Positions 17,314 through 26,191 of a stretch of 64,000 bases of DNA are shown here, in pieces. A program made the position numbers and the translations under genes. The notes beneath the pieces are model-generated. The model had not been told where the DNA came from. It searched no databases and saw only the letters and a list, made by a program, of their open reading frames with translations. The stretch comes from Sorangium cellulosum So0157-2. Its GTDB lineage: Bacteria; Myxococcota_A; Polyangia; Polyangiales; Polyangiaceae. Every line of letters starts with the position of its first letter. Within the stretch, counting starts at the first letter, position 1. The stretch is taken from the NCBI RefSeq assembly GCF_000418325.1, contig NC_021658.1, forward strand, positions 4,230,001 through 4,294,000. Direction: 5' to 3'.

Positions 17314-19966
17314 GCTGCCTCCGCGGCACGAACCGCACCTCCCGGACGTTCGCCTCCTCGAAGCGCGTCCGGTCGTCGCCGAGCACCTTCGCGAGATCGG
17401 CCCGGAAGAGGTTGGCCCCGGTGAAATCGGCTCCCGCGAGCCTCGCCTTCTGGAGGACGCCCAGCATCAGATCGGCGTTCGTCAGATCGGCGTCCGACAG
17501 CTCGGCGCGGATGAACCGCGCCTCGCGCGCCGCGATCCACGCCATCCTCGCGCCGCGCAGGTCGCACTCGCTGAGATCGCTGCCGTTCATCCGCGCTTCG
17601 GTGAAATCGGCGCCGGGGAGGCTCGTCCCCCGGAGGTTCGCGCCGGTCAGCGTGGCGCCGTGAAAGTCGGCGCCGTCGAAGGCGCACTCCTTGACCATGC
17701 GCAGGTTCTCCGCGACGGCGCCCCGGAACACGGCGCCGCGGCCCTCCGACGAGAAGAAGGCCGTCGAGATCAGCCGGGCGCCCGAGAGATCGACGCCGCC
17801 GAGCTTGCACTCGATGAACGTGGACCGCGAGAGATCCGCGCCCGCGAGCTTCGACCCCGCGAGGTCGACCCGGAGCAGCGTGAGCAGCTGCGCGAGCGCG
17901 TCGGAGAAGTCGTTGTCGCGCAGCGTGGCCTCGGAGAGGTCGGCGAGGGTGAGCTCCGCGCCGCGAAACGAGGCCCCCGTGAGATCCGCCCGGTAGAGCA
18001 CGGCGCCGGAGAGGTCCGCGCCGGAGAGGTCCGCGCCCCGGAGCGTCGCCAGCCCCAGGTTCGCGTCCTCGAGCCGCGCGCCGCGGAGCGCGGCCCGGCA
18101 GAGGTCGGCGTGCGCGAGGACCGCCCGCTCCAGATCGGCGCCCTCCAGGTCGGCGCCCGCGAGGCTCGCGCCCTCGAGCAGCGCGCCGGTGAGGATCGCG
18201 CCGCGGAGGTCGAGGCCGGAGAGGTCGGCGCCGGTCAGATCGCGGCCGGCGAGCGAGCGCCCCGCGCGGTGCGCCTCGACCACCTCGTCGCGGACGCGCC
18301 GCGCGGCCTCGCCCGCGAGCCGGCCGGCCGCGGGGCCGAGGTGCGCGGTCTGCCGGTACCCCTCCAGCACCTGCGCTTCCATCTCGGCGAGCTTCCGATC
18401 GAGGTCGGGGTCGGCGAGCGTCTCCTCGAGCGCGGCGTTCGGGTAGCCGGCGTTCGCGAGCAGCGTCGCGAGATCCTCCAGCCGCTCGCGCTCGGCCTTC
18501 GCCGAGAACTTCGGCGGGCCGGCGGCCTGCTTCATCGCGTCCGCCTGCAGCGCGTCGTAGTCCATCCCGGCCGCGGCGTAGGCCGCGCGCGCCTCGGCTT
18601 CAGCGCTCGCCCGGCGGCTCTCCGCCTCGGCCCGCTCCCGCTCCGCGCGGGCCTCCAGCGCCTCGACGAACGGCCCCAGGTCCTCGATGTCGGGGATGGC
18701 CTCCTCGACGGGCGGCTCCTCGGGCTGGTCCAGGCCGAATTGCGCCGGGTCGAGCCCGAGCTCCACGACGGTGGCGCGCGCCGCTCGGCGGTTCGCCTCC
18801 GCCCGGCGCCGCGCGCCGTCCCGGAGGTTCTTCCGGAGGAGATCGTCGCTCTCCAGCAGCCGCTCGACGTCGGACCTGTCGCGCGGCGGCCGCGCGCCCG
18901 AGGGCAGCGGCGGCAGGAGATCGCCGTCGCGCAGCGCGGCGAGGTGCCCCGCCTCGGGGTCGAGCCGCTGCCGCAGCACCTCGCGGTAGTGCTCCACGGC
19001 CCTGGGCTCGCCGAGCGCCTCCGCGCCGATCACGATCTGCAGCACGTCGGCCGCGTCGTCCTCGTCGATGAGCGCGAGCCCGCGGAACAGGAGCACCCCG
19101 CGCTCGGCGTGCGGGAAGAGGTGCACGGTCTCGAGGTGCGTCGCGATCTCGCTGAACGTCTCCGCCGCTCCGCTCTTGCGGTTGATGAACGCCCGCGCCG
19201 CGATCCCCGGCAGCGCCGCCTCGAGCACCGGCCTCTCCGGGTGCATGTTCTCCAGCACCATCGGCTCGTCCCCCCGGAAGAACCCCTGGATCTGCTGGTC
19301 CTCCGGCGCGGCGTTGAACACGCCGAGATCGGTGTCCTCGGCGAAGCCGGGGAACCGCTCCTTGAGCCACTTCTGGTCGTACGTGCCGATCTTGGCGAAG
19401 CGCTGCGGCCACGTGAGATCGATCGGGCCGAAGCCCGCGGGCGCGGGGCGATCGCTCGGCGAGGTGATCAGATGCCTCGGCAGCTCGATGTTCGGGAGCG
19501 GGTGGATCTCTCCCGCCTCGGTCTCGATCCGCTGGAGACCCTTGCCCACGGGGTTGGGCGCGAACCCCGGGCCGCCGAAGGCGCGCTCCCAGACGATCGG
19601 CATCTCGGTGAACGGCTCCGGCTCGGTGGGCACGCCGCGCCGAAAGGTCCGGTCGCCGATGACGTAGAGCGCCTTGTCCACCGCGCCGAGCCGCGCCCTC
19701 ACCGCGCAGGCCTGCGCTGGACGCTCTCGCGGGTAAGCCCGCCCGGAGATCAAGAGCTCTCCTCTCGGCTTGGGCATGCCCATGTCGAGCACGGCGTCCC
19801 TGCCGAGCTCGGCCGCGGCGAACTTCCAGAGATCGATCTCGGACAAGAGGGCCGATTCGGGGCCGAACGAGAAGAAGGCCAGGATGGTGACCGACAGATA
19901 GCAGTCGCTTCCATCCTCGAAGACCCTGTGGAGGAGGCCGAGCTTCTGGGGCTTGATCGTCTTCAT
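17300..19966 (-). CDS. DUF2169 and pentapeptide-repeat fusion protein (type VI accessory)
   Basis: Protein of 888 aa. Residues 1 to about 290 match DUF2169: MKTIKPQKLGLLHRVFE, CYLSVTILAFFSF and WERAFGGPGFAPNPVGKG are recognisable; DUF2169 proteins are thought to act as adaptors for type VI effectors. Residues about 300-560 are helical and Glu/Ala/Arg-rich, probably coiled coil. From about 580 to the end are pentapeptide repeats (LTGADLSGLDLRG onward). No good Shine-Dalgarno precedes the ATG at 19966, but homologous N-termini start here. First gene of the four-gene module; 168 bp separates it from the Ro gene upstream. Confidence 0.85.
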   Translation of the reverse strand: MKTIKPQKLGLLHRVFEDGSDCYLSVTILAFFSFGPESALLSEIDLWKFAAAELGRDAVLDMGMPKPRGELLISGRAYPRERPAQACAVRARLGAVDKALYVIGDRTFRRGVPTEPEPFTEMPIVWERAFGGPGFAPNPVGKGLQRIETEAGEIHPLPNIELPRHLITSPSDRPAPAGFGPIDLTWPQRFAKIGTYDQKWLKERFPGFAEDTDLGVFNAAPEDQQIQGFFRGDEPMVLENMHPERPVLEAALPGIAARAFINRKSGAAETFSEIATHLETVHLFPHAERGVLLFRGLALIDEDDAADVLQIVIGAEALGEPRAVEHYREVLRQRLDPEAGHLAALRDGDLLPPLPSGARPPRDRSDVERLLESDDLLRKNLRDGARRRAEANRRAARATVVELGLDPAQFGLDQPEEPPVEEAIPDIEDLGPFVEALEARAERERAEAESRRASAEAEARAAYAAAGMDYDALQADAMKQAAGPPKFSAKAERERLEDLATLLANAGYPNAALEETLADPDLDRKLAEMEAQVLEGYRQTAHLGPAAGRLAGEAARRVRDEVVEAHRAGRSLAGRDLTGADLSGLDLRGAILTGALLEGASLAGADLEGADLERAVLAHADLCRAALRGARLEDANLGLATLRGADLSGADLSGAVLYRADLTGASFRGAELTLADLSEATLRDNDFSDALAQLLTLLRVDLAGSKLAGADLSRSTFIECKLGGVDLSGARLISTAFFSSEGRGAVFRGAVAENLRMVKECAFDGADFHGATLTGANLRGTSLPGADFTEARMNGSDLSECDLRGARMAWIAAREARFIRAELSDADLTNADLMLGVLQKARLAGADFTGANLFRADLAKVLGDDRTRFEEANVREVRFVPRRQHGQG

Positions 19967-20134
19967 GGGGAGAGAGGCGCGCCGCGGGACGGCAGGCCCA
20001 CGGCCCCGCGCCGAGGGGTGCGAGGCCGTGGAGCCGGGTCGCCGCGTGCTGCGCCGCGGCGGCACTGTCTCCGAGCCGTCCGCGTCCGTCAATGCAGCGG
20101 CCGGAATCCCGCCGCACCTGTCCGGCGCGCGCCG

Positions 20135-21730
20135 CTACGCCTGCGCCATCGCGGCGGCGAAGCGCAGGAGCCCCTCGCCCCAGCCGCCGAGGATGTACGT
20201 GCGATCGTAGAACTCGGGCACCAGCGTGTCCTGGTAGCCGGCGACCTGCACCAGGAACACGCGCACGTCGCGGTGCACGGCCGCGCGGTACGCCGCGACG
20301 AGCTTGGCCACGTCGATGTAGTGCCCGTTCCAGGCGAAGCCCGCGTAGTCCTTCGGGCGCGACCCGTAGAGGCCGCCGTGGCCGGCCTGCATGTCGCTCA
20401 GCACGAACACCGCGTCCCAGCGCTGCCGCTCGCGGATCGCGCGATCCCAGAACAGCCACACGCCGTTCTCGGTCGCCATGCCGATCGTGCGGGCGATCTG
20501 CTCCGCGCGGTCGAGCTGCGAGAACACGCTCTCCTGCTTGCGCACCGCGAAGCTCTCGAGCCGATCGCCGAACACGCCGAGGTGCCCGTCGTCGGCGCGC
20601 ATCCCGGCCACGACCCCCGTGAGGTTCGCGATCGTGGAGACGCGCATGGTCCCGAGGCTGCTCGTGGTCGTGCCCTGCGCGGAGCCGCTGTTGTCGCAGA
20701 GCACCATCACCCGGCCGGGGAAGCGCGGCACCTCGCCGAGCGCGCGGTGCAGGCACTGCTCCACCGCGTCCAGCACGGCGCCCGGCGCGCGGCCCTTCAC
20801 CGCCTGGTAGGCGCTGTAGTACCGGAAGGGCAGCTGCTTGCCCTCCGCGGCCGTCGCCACGAGCTTCGGCAGGAACGCCTCGGCCGGCACGCCCGCCTCG
20901 ATGAGGTTGCGCAGGTTGCGCAAGAGGGCCATGTGGCCCATGGCCGGCAGCGCCTTGCGCCACGCGCACCGGTTCGAGCCGCGGGCCGAGACGATCGCCT
21001 CCCAGGTGCGGCCGGTCGCGCGGAGCGCGCCCTTCGCGAGGCGGTCGACGCTCGGGCTCTTCGGGTGCACGAGGTTCACGACGTCCACGGTCTTGCTCCC
21101 CTTGCCCTCGAGCCGGTACTTCGCGAGGGCGTGATCGTCGAAGCGCTGGAGGGCGTCGCGCAGCGCGCGCTTCAGCGCGTTCGGCACCGGCTTGCCGAAG
21201 CGGTAGAGCTGGTACGCGAGGGCGACCGCCGGCTCGTCCGCGCGCTTCAGGATGCGCGGCGCGAAGCGGCGCACGAGGCCCGTTCCGCGCACCGCGGCGG
21301 CGTTCGCCGCCCGCACCAGGATGACCTGCGGCGTCGTGCGGAGGTGCTCCTCCTCGCGCAGCCGCGCCGCCTCGGCGAGCGTCGCCTCCGGGTCGGCCGC
21401 GAGCGCCTCGTCGATGGCCTTCTCGATCAGCGCCGCGGGCGAGAGCGCGCGCCACTCGGCCGGATCCACGGCGCCGAGCGTCTCGCGCAGGCGCTTCACG
21501 TCGGCGTCGGAGAGGCGGGCGCGGCCCGGGGCCTTCTTCTTGGTCTTCGCCGGGCGCGGGTCCGCCGGATCGCGGTGGTAGTACATCGGCTCGCCGAAGA
21601 AGCACGAGGAGGCCGCGAGGCGGAGGCGCTTCAGCGGATCGGCGATGTCGTAGGAGCGCCCGCCCATCCAGTTCAGGTGCGAGGCGACGTCGTGCTTGGC
21701 CTTACGCTTGAGATGCTGAAAGAACGCCAT
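20135..21730 (-). CDS. rsr: Ro60/Rsr-type TROVE domain RNA-binding protein
   Basis: Bacterial orthologue of the Ro60 autoantigen, 531 aa. The N-terminal two thirds form a helical TROVE repeat region (MYYHRDPADPRPAKTKKK, DLVNLVHPKSP-type segments, WRKALPAMGHMALLRNLRN, about residues 250-268). The C-terminal third is a von Willebrand A domain with MIDAS motif LCDNSGSA (about 345). Ro proteins are rings that bind Y RNAs and misfolded non-coding RNAs; in bacteria they work with PNPase or RtcB in RNA quality control and stress recovery. AGGAGG lies seven bases before the ATG. A tRNA-like RNA gene sits 133 bp upstream on the same strand, as Y RNA genes often do. No rtcA/rtcB is in the window. Confidence 0.93.
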   Translation of the reverse strand: MAFFQHLKRKAKHDVASHLNWMGGRSYDIADPLKRLRLAASSCFFGEPMYYHRDPADPRPAKTKKKAPGRARLSDADVKRLRETLGAVDPAEWRALSPAALIEKAIDEALAADPEATLAEAARLREEEHLRTTPQVILVRAANAAAVRGTGLVRRFAPRILKRADEPAVALAYQLYRFGKPVPNALKRALRDALQRFDDHALAKYRLEGKGSKTVDVVNLVHPKSPSVDRLAKGALRATGRTWEAIVSARGSNRCAWRKALPAMGHMALLRNLRNLIEAGVPAEAFLPKLVATAAEGKQLPFRYYSAYQAVKGRAPGAVLDAVEQCLHRALGEVPRFPGRVMVLCDNSGSAQGTTTSSLGTMRVSTIANLTGVVAGMRADDGHLGVFGDRLESFAVRKQESVFSQLDRAEQIARTIGMATENGVWLFWDRAIRERQRWDAVFVLSDMQAGHGGLYGSRPKDYAGFAWNGHYIDVAKLVAAYRAAVHRDVRVFLVQVAGYQDTLVPEFYDRTYILGGWGEGLLRFAAAMAQA

Positions 21731-21863
21731 GGTGACACCTCCTCCCTCGGCGCACGCGCGACGAGGGGTCGAGAGAGCGGGCGCAGCGCGGAGGACGGTG
21801 GTCACGGGGGTTGTCGTGTCGAAACGAAGGAGCCGTGACGCTCACTGCCGCGCTGCGCCCTTG

Positions 21864-21997
21864 TGCCAGAGGCGGGATTCGAACCCGCGACCTCGTCCTT
21901 AGGAGGGAAGTAACCCCGGATCTCACTGCCGGCGCTCATCGCGCCGGAGAACACCGTCCGGAGTTGTGTTCGCGCTCTACCGCTGAGCTACTCTGGC
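21864..21997 (-). ncRNA. tRNA-like RNA with enlarged central region, candidate Y RNA of the Ro gene
   Basis: 134-nt minus-strand RNA with a complete tRNA framework: acceptor GCCAGAG (21991-21997) with CTCTGGC (21865-21871) plus discriminator A, D arm GCTC-AGCGGTA-GAGC (21974-21988) and T arm GCGGG-TTCGAAT-CCCGC (21872-21888). No CCA is encoded (CAA follows). Between D and T arms are three hairpins instead of one: H1, GAACAC/GTGTTC (21949-21971), whose loop includes CTCCGGA, identical to a tRNA-Arg(CCG) anticodon loop; H2, CCGGCGC/GCGCCGG with loop GATGA (21929-21947); H3, CTTCC/GGACG around CTCCTAA (21894-21910), an Arg(CCT)-like anticodon loop. A five-base variable region precedes the T arm. 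A tRNA with an insertion is the alternative, but bacterial tRNA introns are large group I elements in the anticodon loop. Location upstream of the Ro gene favours a YrlA-like Y RNA. Confidence 0.65.
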
Positions 21998-22336
21998 GTG
22001 GACGCTGAGGGGTTATTGCAGGGAGGATGCCAGGCGGCCTCGGGCGGGGTTTTCCGGGGGGAGCCGCGTGGAGCGAGCGCGGGGCTCGGGGGCGGCCTAT
22101 CCTGGAGGATAAAACCGTAGACCTTGGGATAGATGGGGGAGCGCCGCGGCGGGCGCGGGGGCGCGCCGCGGCCGGCGGAGCTCCCGCCGCCCGGCCGGCG
22201 CTGAGCGATGGGGGCTGTGGGGCGGGCGCGCCGGGGCGCACGGCCGGGGACGGGGCCGGCGCGGCACCGGCCGGATGGCCGGAAGGGGTCCGGGGGGTGG
22301 CGACCGTGGCGGGCGCTCGTGACGAGCGCGCGCGGA
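21998..22336. other. Intergenic, no gene recognised
   Basis: Very GC-rich sequence without a coding pattern on either strand. It probably contains the promoter of the tRNA-like RNA (minus) but no clear -35/-10 pair is visible. Confidence 0.5.
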
Positions 22337-22470
22337 GGTCGCGACCAATCGCTCCGCATGATTTCGACGGAACGGATAGGTCCCGACCAATCGCTCAGCA
22401 TAATTTTGAAGGAACGGACAGGTCGCGACCAATCGCTCCGCATGATTTCAACGGAACGGACAGGTCGCGA
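22337..22470. repeat. Three 42-bp tandem repeats carrying the palindrome GGTCGCGACC
   Basis: Units start at 22337, 22379 and 22421, with the first eight bases of a fourth at 22463. Each unit begins with the 10-bp palindrome GGTCGCGACC (GGTCCCGACC in the second) followed by AATCGCTC and an AT-richer half. The exact 42-bp period (four helical turns) puts the palindromes on one face of the DNA, as in arrays of regulator sites. They lie between the tRNA-like RNA (minus) and the zinc-ribbon gene (plus) and could control either. Confidence 0.85.
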
Positions 22471-22657
22471 TGTGGGCTGGGCCCACGAAACGAGGGGGCG
22501 GATTGGTTGCGGCCTCCGCAGGGGCTCCCAGACGAGGGGGTGAGGTCGGGGTCGTCGTGGTCGAGCCTGCGGGGTGCGCCGCCGAGCCGCGTTGCGCGCT
22601 GCCGCTTCGTGTACAGTTCACGCAACGCGCCCGAGCGCGCCGTCGACCCAGGACAGG

Positions 22658-23758
22658 ATGAGCACCGCGACCGTCGAGTTTGCCGGCATCGAGCTCCTCA
22701 GCCCGTGCCCCCACTGCAGCGCGCCGATGGCGGTCAACACGCTGACCGAGCGGTGCCGCTGCTCGAGCTGCCTCATGGAGTCGGCGCTGCCGCCGTCGGT
22801 CTGGGACGAGGCGCTGCGCGGCGTCGAGAAGGACGTGGTGCAGTTCGCGCCCGGGTACCTGCGGCACGGTCCGGAGTGGGGCGAGGGGGGGCCGCCGCCG
22901 GGGCCGCACGTGGAGTGGCAGCGCGGCCACGACGCGCCGCCGTGCCCGCGCTGCCAGCGGCCGATGCGCCTCGCGCCGCAGGGGGGCTGCGTCTGCGCCG
23001 CGTGCGGCGCGGGGCGCGCGATCCTGCCGAAGCCGCCGTGGCTGCCGCCGGACAGCCCGGTGCGCGGGTTCGTGAGCGACGAGCCGGCGGTGCATGAAGA
23101 GCGGCCGCTGGAGCCCGTGCAGGTCGCGTGCACCCGGTGCGGCGCGCCGCTCGTGGCGGACGGGTCGAGCCGGATCGTGCCGTGCGGCTACTGCTCCGCG
23201 CGGGTGGCGTTGCCCGACGCGGTGTGGGCTGCGCTGCACCCGCCGCGGGTGAAAAGGCGGTGGTGGCTCGTCGTGTACGTGGCGGACGATCCGCGGCGGG
23301 GGCCGGCCGATACGAAGAGCTTCACCAGGCTAGCCGAGCGGGCCTTGGAGGTAGCGATGATCCTCGCTCTCCTCGTCCCCATAGCCGGTATCATCTTTGC
23401 GTATGAGAGGCACTTAGAGCCCGCGCGGGTGGTTCTTGGTAGCTTGCTCTGCGTCTTCAGTGTTCCATTGGCCATGTGGCTTCACGGTCGATGGCTCCAC
23501 AGCCGTATTTGCCGCCCGGAGCACGAAGTGGTCGGTCGGATAGCTGTCGACCTGGGCGACCCGTCCGCCGTCGAGGTGCTCCTTACGCCGCCGGGCCAGC
23601 CTGCGGTGATATTGACGCGCCTGATTCTTAAATACTCCAATGAGCGCAGGAGGCGGTTGGTCGAGCTCGGCGGCGAAAATGGCAAAGTACGTGCTTGGAT
23701 GATCCCGGAGAAACCGAAGAAGTCGCACGTCGAGCTCGTGCCCTCAGTGCTGGAGTAA
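22658..23758 (+). CDS. Triple zinc-ribbon membrane protein, function unknown
   Basis: Protein of 366 aa with no recognised function. Three zinc-ribbon-like Cys pairs are evident: CPHC/CRCSSC (about residues 17-37), CPRC/CAAC (about 97-118) and CTRC/CGYC (about 155-177). They are followed by two transmembrane segments (MILALLVPIAGIIFAYE and VVLGSLLCVFSVPLAMWL, about 230-285) and a C-terminal soluble domain of about 90 residues. Start at ATG 22658 after AGGACAGG. The 3' half (from about 23330) has lower GC than the 5' half. It converges with vgrG. Linkage suggests a type VI-related role such as immunity, but nothing in the sequence proves it. Confidence 0.7.
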   Translation: MSTATVEFAGIELLSPCPHCSAPMAVNTLTERCRCSSCLMESALPPSVWDEALRGVEKDVVQFAPGYLRHGPEWGEGGPPPGPHVEWQRGHDAPPCPRCQRPMRLAPQGGCVCAACGAGRAILPKPPWLPPDSPVRGFVSDEPAVHEERPLEPVQVACTRCGAPLVADGSSRIVPCGYCSARVALPDAVWAALHPPRVKRRWWLVVYVADDPRRGPADTKSFTRLAERALEVAMILALLVPIAGIIFAYERHLEPARVVLGSLLCVFSVPLAMWLHGRWLHSRICRPEHEVVGRIAVDLGDPSAVEVLLTPPGQPAVILTRLILKYSNERRRRLVELGGENGKVRAWMIPEKPKKSHVELVPSVLE

Positions 23759-23908
23759 CGCCGCCGGACGTGCCGTGTCGACCTGCCATGATTGGAAGTG
23801 GTTGGTACCGCGGGGAAGGCTGCCGAGGTTCGCCATGTGACGGGTTCCCGTGTGGCTTCTGTCGCAAGCAGAAGCCTTCTGGCGAGTGGTACGGTATGCG
23901 CGATGCGA

Positions 23909-26152
23909 TTACACGAACGTGACGATGCCGGCGATCAAGGTGCTCAAGCCGGACTGCCTGATGCTGCTCATGCTCTTGCCGAGCTCGGTCGGCGTATTCT
24001 GCATCCTGTAGGCGGCTCTGTCGATCTTCAGGACGCACATGTCGTTTTTGACCATGCCGACGTTGGTGCTGAAGCCGTAGAATTTGCTTTCCAATATGAC
24101 GAATTTCTTTTCGGCGCTGATGACCGATGCCTTGCGGATCGTTCTCTCATCCCAGGCGGCTTGCAACGTCTCCACGAAGCCTTTCGTTTCCTTGTGGCTC
24201 CCCGCGTTGGTCACCTTGAACTCCGGCGCGTCGATCACGAAGCTCGGCGCCTTGATGGTGCCGCCCCCGCCGAGCGTCCACTTGAGCCCCTTCGCCTCCC
24301 AGTCGAGCGCGCCGACCCGCCACTCCACGGCCCCGCCCTCCAGCTTCATCGTCCCGAACTTGTCCTTGTGCAGCCCCTCGACCGTCGTCTCGAGGCTCTC
24401 GAAGTCCTCGTCCACGGCGCCGGCCTTCGTGTGCTTCCTGCCCGCCATCTCGGTGTCCTGGCTGGCGTAGCGCTCGACCACGTCCTTCGCGGTCGTCTCC
24501 TGCTTCCCGCCGATGGTCGTCTTCAGGGAGGTGTCGTAGTCCTCCTCGACCGCGCCCTCGACGTGGTCGCCCCGCTTGCCCCCGACGTGGACCTCCTGGT
24601 CGCCGCCCACGTCCACCGCCTGCTGCGCGCCGACCGTGACGACGTTGTCGCGGTGGGCGTGGAGCTCGAGCAGCTCCTCGCCCCTCTTGTCCTCCATCAT
24701 GATCTGGTTGAACCCCTCGCCCCCGGGCGACGTCTTGCTCTTCCAGATCGAGCGCGTCTTCTCCGCCGGCAGCTTCAGCGGCGAGGCGCTCCACGCGTTG
24801 TGCAGGCGGCCGACGACGACGGGCTCGTCCGGGTCGCCGTCGAGGTACGCGATGATGACCTCCTCGTTCACGCGCGGCAGCATGACCATGCCGTAGTCGA
24901 GCCCCGCCCAGCCCTGCGAGACGCGGACGAAGCGGGTCGGGTTGCCCTCGTGCAGATCGCGGCGATCCCACCGGAACTCGACCTTGACGCGGCCGTGCTC
25001 GTCGACGTCGATCTCGTCCACGCCGGCCTTGTTGCCGACCACGAACGCGGTCTGCGTGCCGAAGATGCGCGGCTTGGGCCGGCGCGCAGGGCGCCACGGG
25101 TCGCCCGCGGGCACGCAGACGAGCGCGTGCCGCCGCACCGGGGGCCCGTCGGCCCCCTCCGTCACCGTGCAGCGCGACCGGATCACGAGCAGCTGGCCGT
25201 TGACGTCGGCGCGCGGGTGCTCCTCGACCGTGAAGCGGCCGCCGGCGCCGAGCGCGAAGCTCGTGTGGCACTCGAGGACGCGCCGCTCCGACCGGGCCTC
25301 TTCCAGAGCCCGCCGGGCGAGCGCCTCGCCGTGCTTCTCGGTGGCGGCGGTGAACCTGTTCGTCGCGAACTCGTACCGCTCGAGCGTCGCCTCGCGGACG
25401 AAGGCCCTCTGCGACGCCTCGGCCCGCTGCTCGAGGACGTACTCCGGCTTCTTGAAGTCGTAGTCGCGCACCGTGACCATCGACGTCTCGATCGACGAGG
25501 TGATCGCGATGAACGAGACCGTCGGGCCCGCCGCGCTCATGCCGGCGCCCGCCGGCGGCACGAACGGCACGCGGGGCGCGCCGCCGTCGGTGAAGGCCGT
25601 GTCCTCGGTGAGCACCCAGTCGCTGCTCCCGGACCCGTGATCGAAATACGAGATGAGGCCCTCTTCCGCGAGGGCGCGGAACATGAAGTCGAAGTCGGTC
25701 TCCCCGTACTGGACGCGGTACTCGCGCGCCGGCCGGTCCGGCGAGGCGATGCGCGATCGCGGCGCCGGGATCCGGCCGCCGTACGCCCCCGCCACGACCT
25801 TGCAGACGTCGTCCGCCGTGAGGTCCTGGAAGATGCGGTGGTCCGCGCCCCGCGTGGCGAGCCACAGCGGCGGCACGACGGCGAGCTCGTAGCGCGACAC
25901 GCCGGTGGGCTCCGCCGAGAGCTGCCGCACCCGCCGCACGATGCCGTGAACCCTCTTGAGGAGGGGCTCGCCGTCGAGCTCGACGACGATCTCCTCGCCT
26001 ACCACGCTGGAGAGATCGACCTCCGGATCGGTGCTCACCACGTCGAGGGTCAGCTCGAAGAGCTCGTTGAGCGCGTCCCTGTAATCGAGCTGGTGGACCT
26101 CGAAGCCGGTGACTCCGGAGCGGGGGAACGTCAGGCGCACGTCGATGGCCAT
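23909..26152 (-). CDS. vgrG: VgrG, type VI secretion spike protein
   Basis: Spike tip protein of 747 aa. The N-terminal gp27-like part (FEVHQLDYRDALNELFELTL, then VQYGETDFDFMFRALAEEGL and YFDHG at about residue 150) and the gp5-like OB fold (RVKVEFRWDR, RVSQGWAGLDYGMVMLPRVN, AYLDGDPDEPVVVGRLHN) are clear. The C-terminal beta-needle repeats (GDQEVHVGGKRGDHVEG onward) are followed by about 150 residues without a recognisable enzyme domain, ending in a hydrophobic STLIAGIVTFV. The last about 270 bp of the gene are less GC-rich than the rest. GAGGAG lies eight bases before the ATG. DUF4150 and DUF2169 genes on the same strand are likely partners. No core sheath or membrane-complex genes are in the window. 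Confidence 0.93.
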   Translation of the reverse strand: MAIDVRLTFPRSGVTGFEVHQLDYRDALNELFELTLDVVSTDPEVDLSSVVGEEIVVELDGEPLLKRVHGIVRRVRQLSAEPTGVSRYELAVVPPLWLATRGADHRIFQDLTADDVCKVVAGAYGGRIPAPRSRIASPDRPAREYRVQYGETDFDFMFRALAEEGLISYFDHGSGSSDWVLTEDTAFTDGGAPRVPFVPPAGAGMSAAGPTVSFIAITSSIETSMVTVRDYDFKKPEYVLEQRAEASQRAFVREATLERYEFATNRFTAATEKHGEALARRALEEARSERRVLECHTSFALGAGGRFTVEEHPRADVNGQLLVIRSRCTVTEGADGPPVRRHALVCVPAGDPWRPARRPKPRIFGTQTAFVVGNKAGVDEIDVDEHGRVKVEFRWDRRDLHEGNPTRFVRVSQGWAGLDYGMVMLPRVNEEVIIAYLDGDPDEPVVVGRLHNAWSASPLKLPAEKTRSIWKSKTSPGGEGFNQIMMEDKRGEELLELHAHRDNVVTVGAQQAVDVGGDQEVHVGGKRGDHVEGAVEEDYDTSLKTTIGGKQETTAKDVVERYASQDTEMAGRKHTKAGAVDEDFESLETTVEGLHKDKFGTMKLEGGAVEWRVGALDWEAKGLKWTLGGGGTIKAPSFVIDAPEFKVTNAGSHKETKGFVETLQAAWDERTIRKASVISAEKKFVILESKFYGFSTNVGMVKNDMCVLKIDRAAYRMQNTPTELGKSMSSIRQSGLSTLIAGIVTFV

Positions 26153-26191
26153 GGTCGGGTCTCCTCGGGGGCGCGCCGCCGGGCGCGGCGG

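Noticed and set aside
21864..21997. tRNA with a self-splicing group I intron, or a tmRNA
   Set aside because: The extra 62 bases are too few for a group I intron and are not in an anticodon loop; there is no tag-coding region and the length is far below tmRNA.
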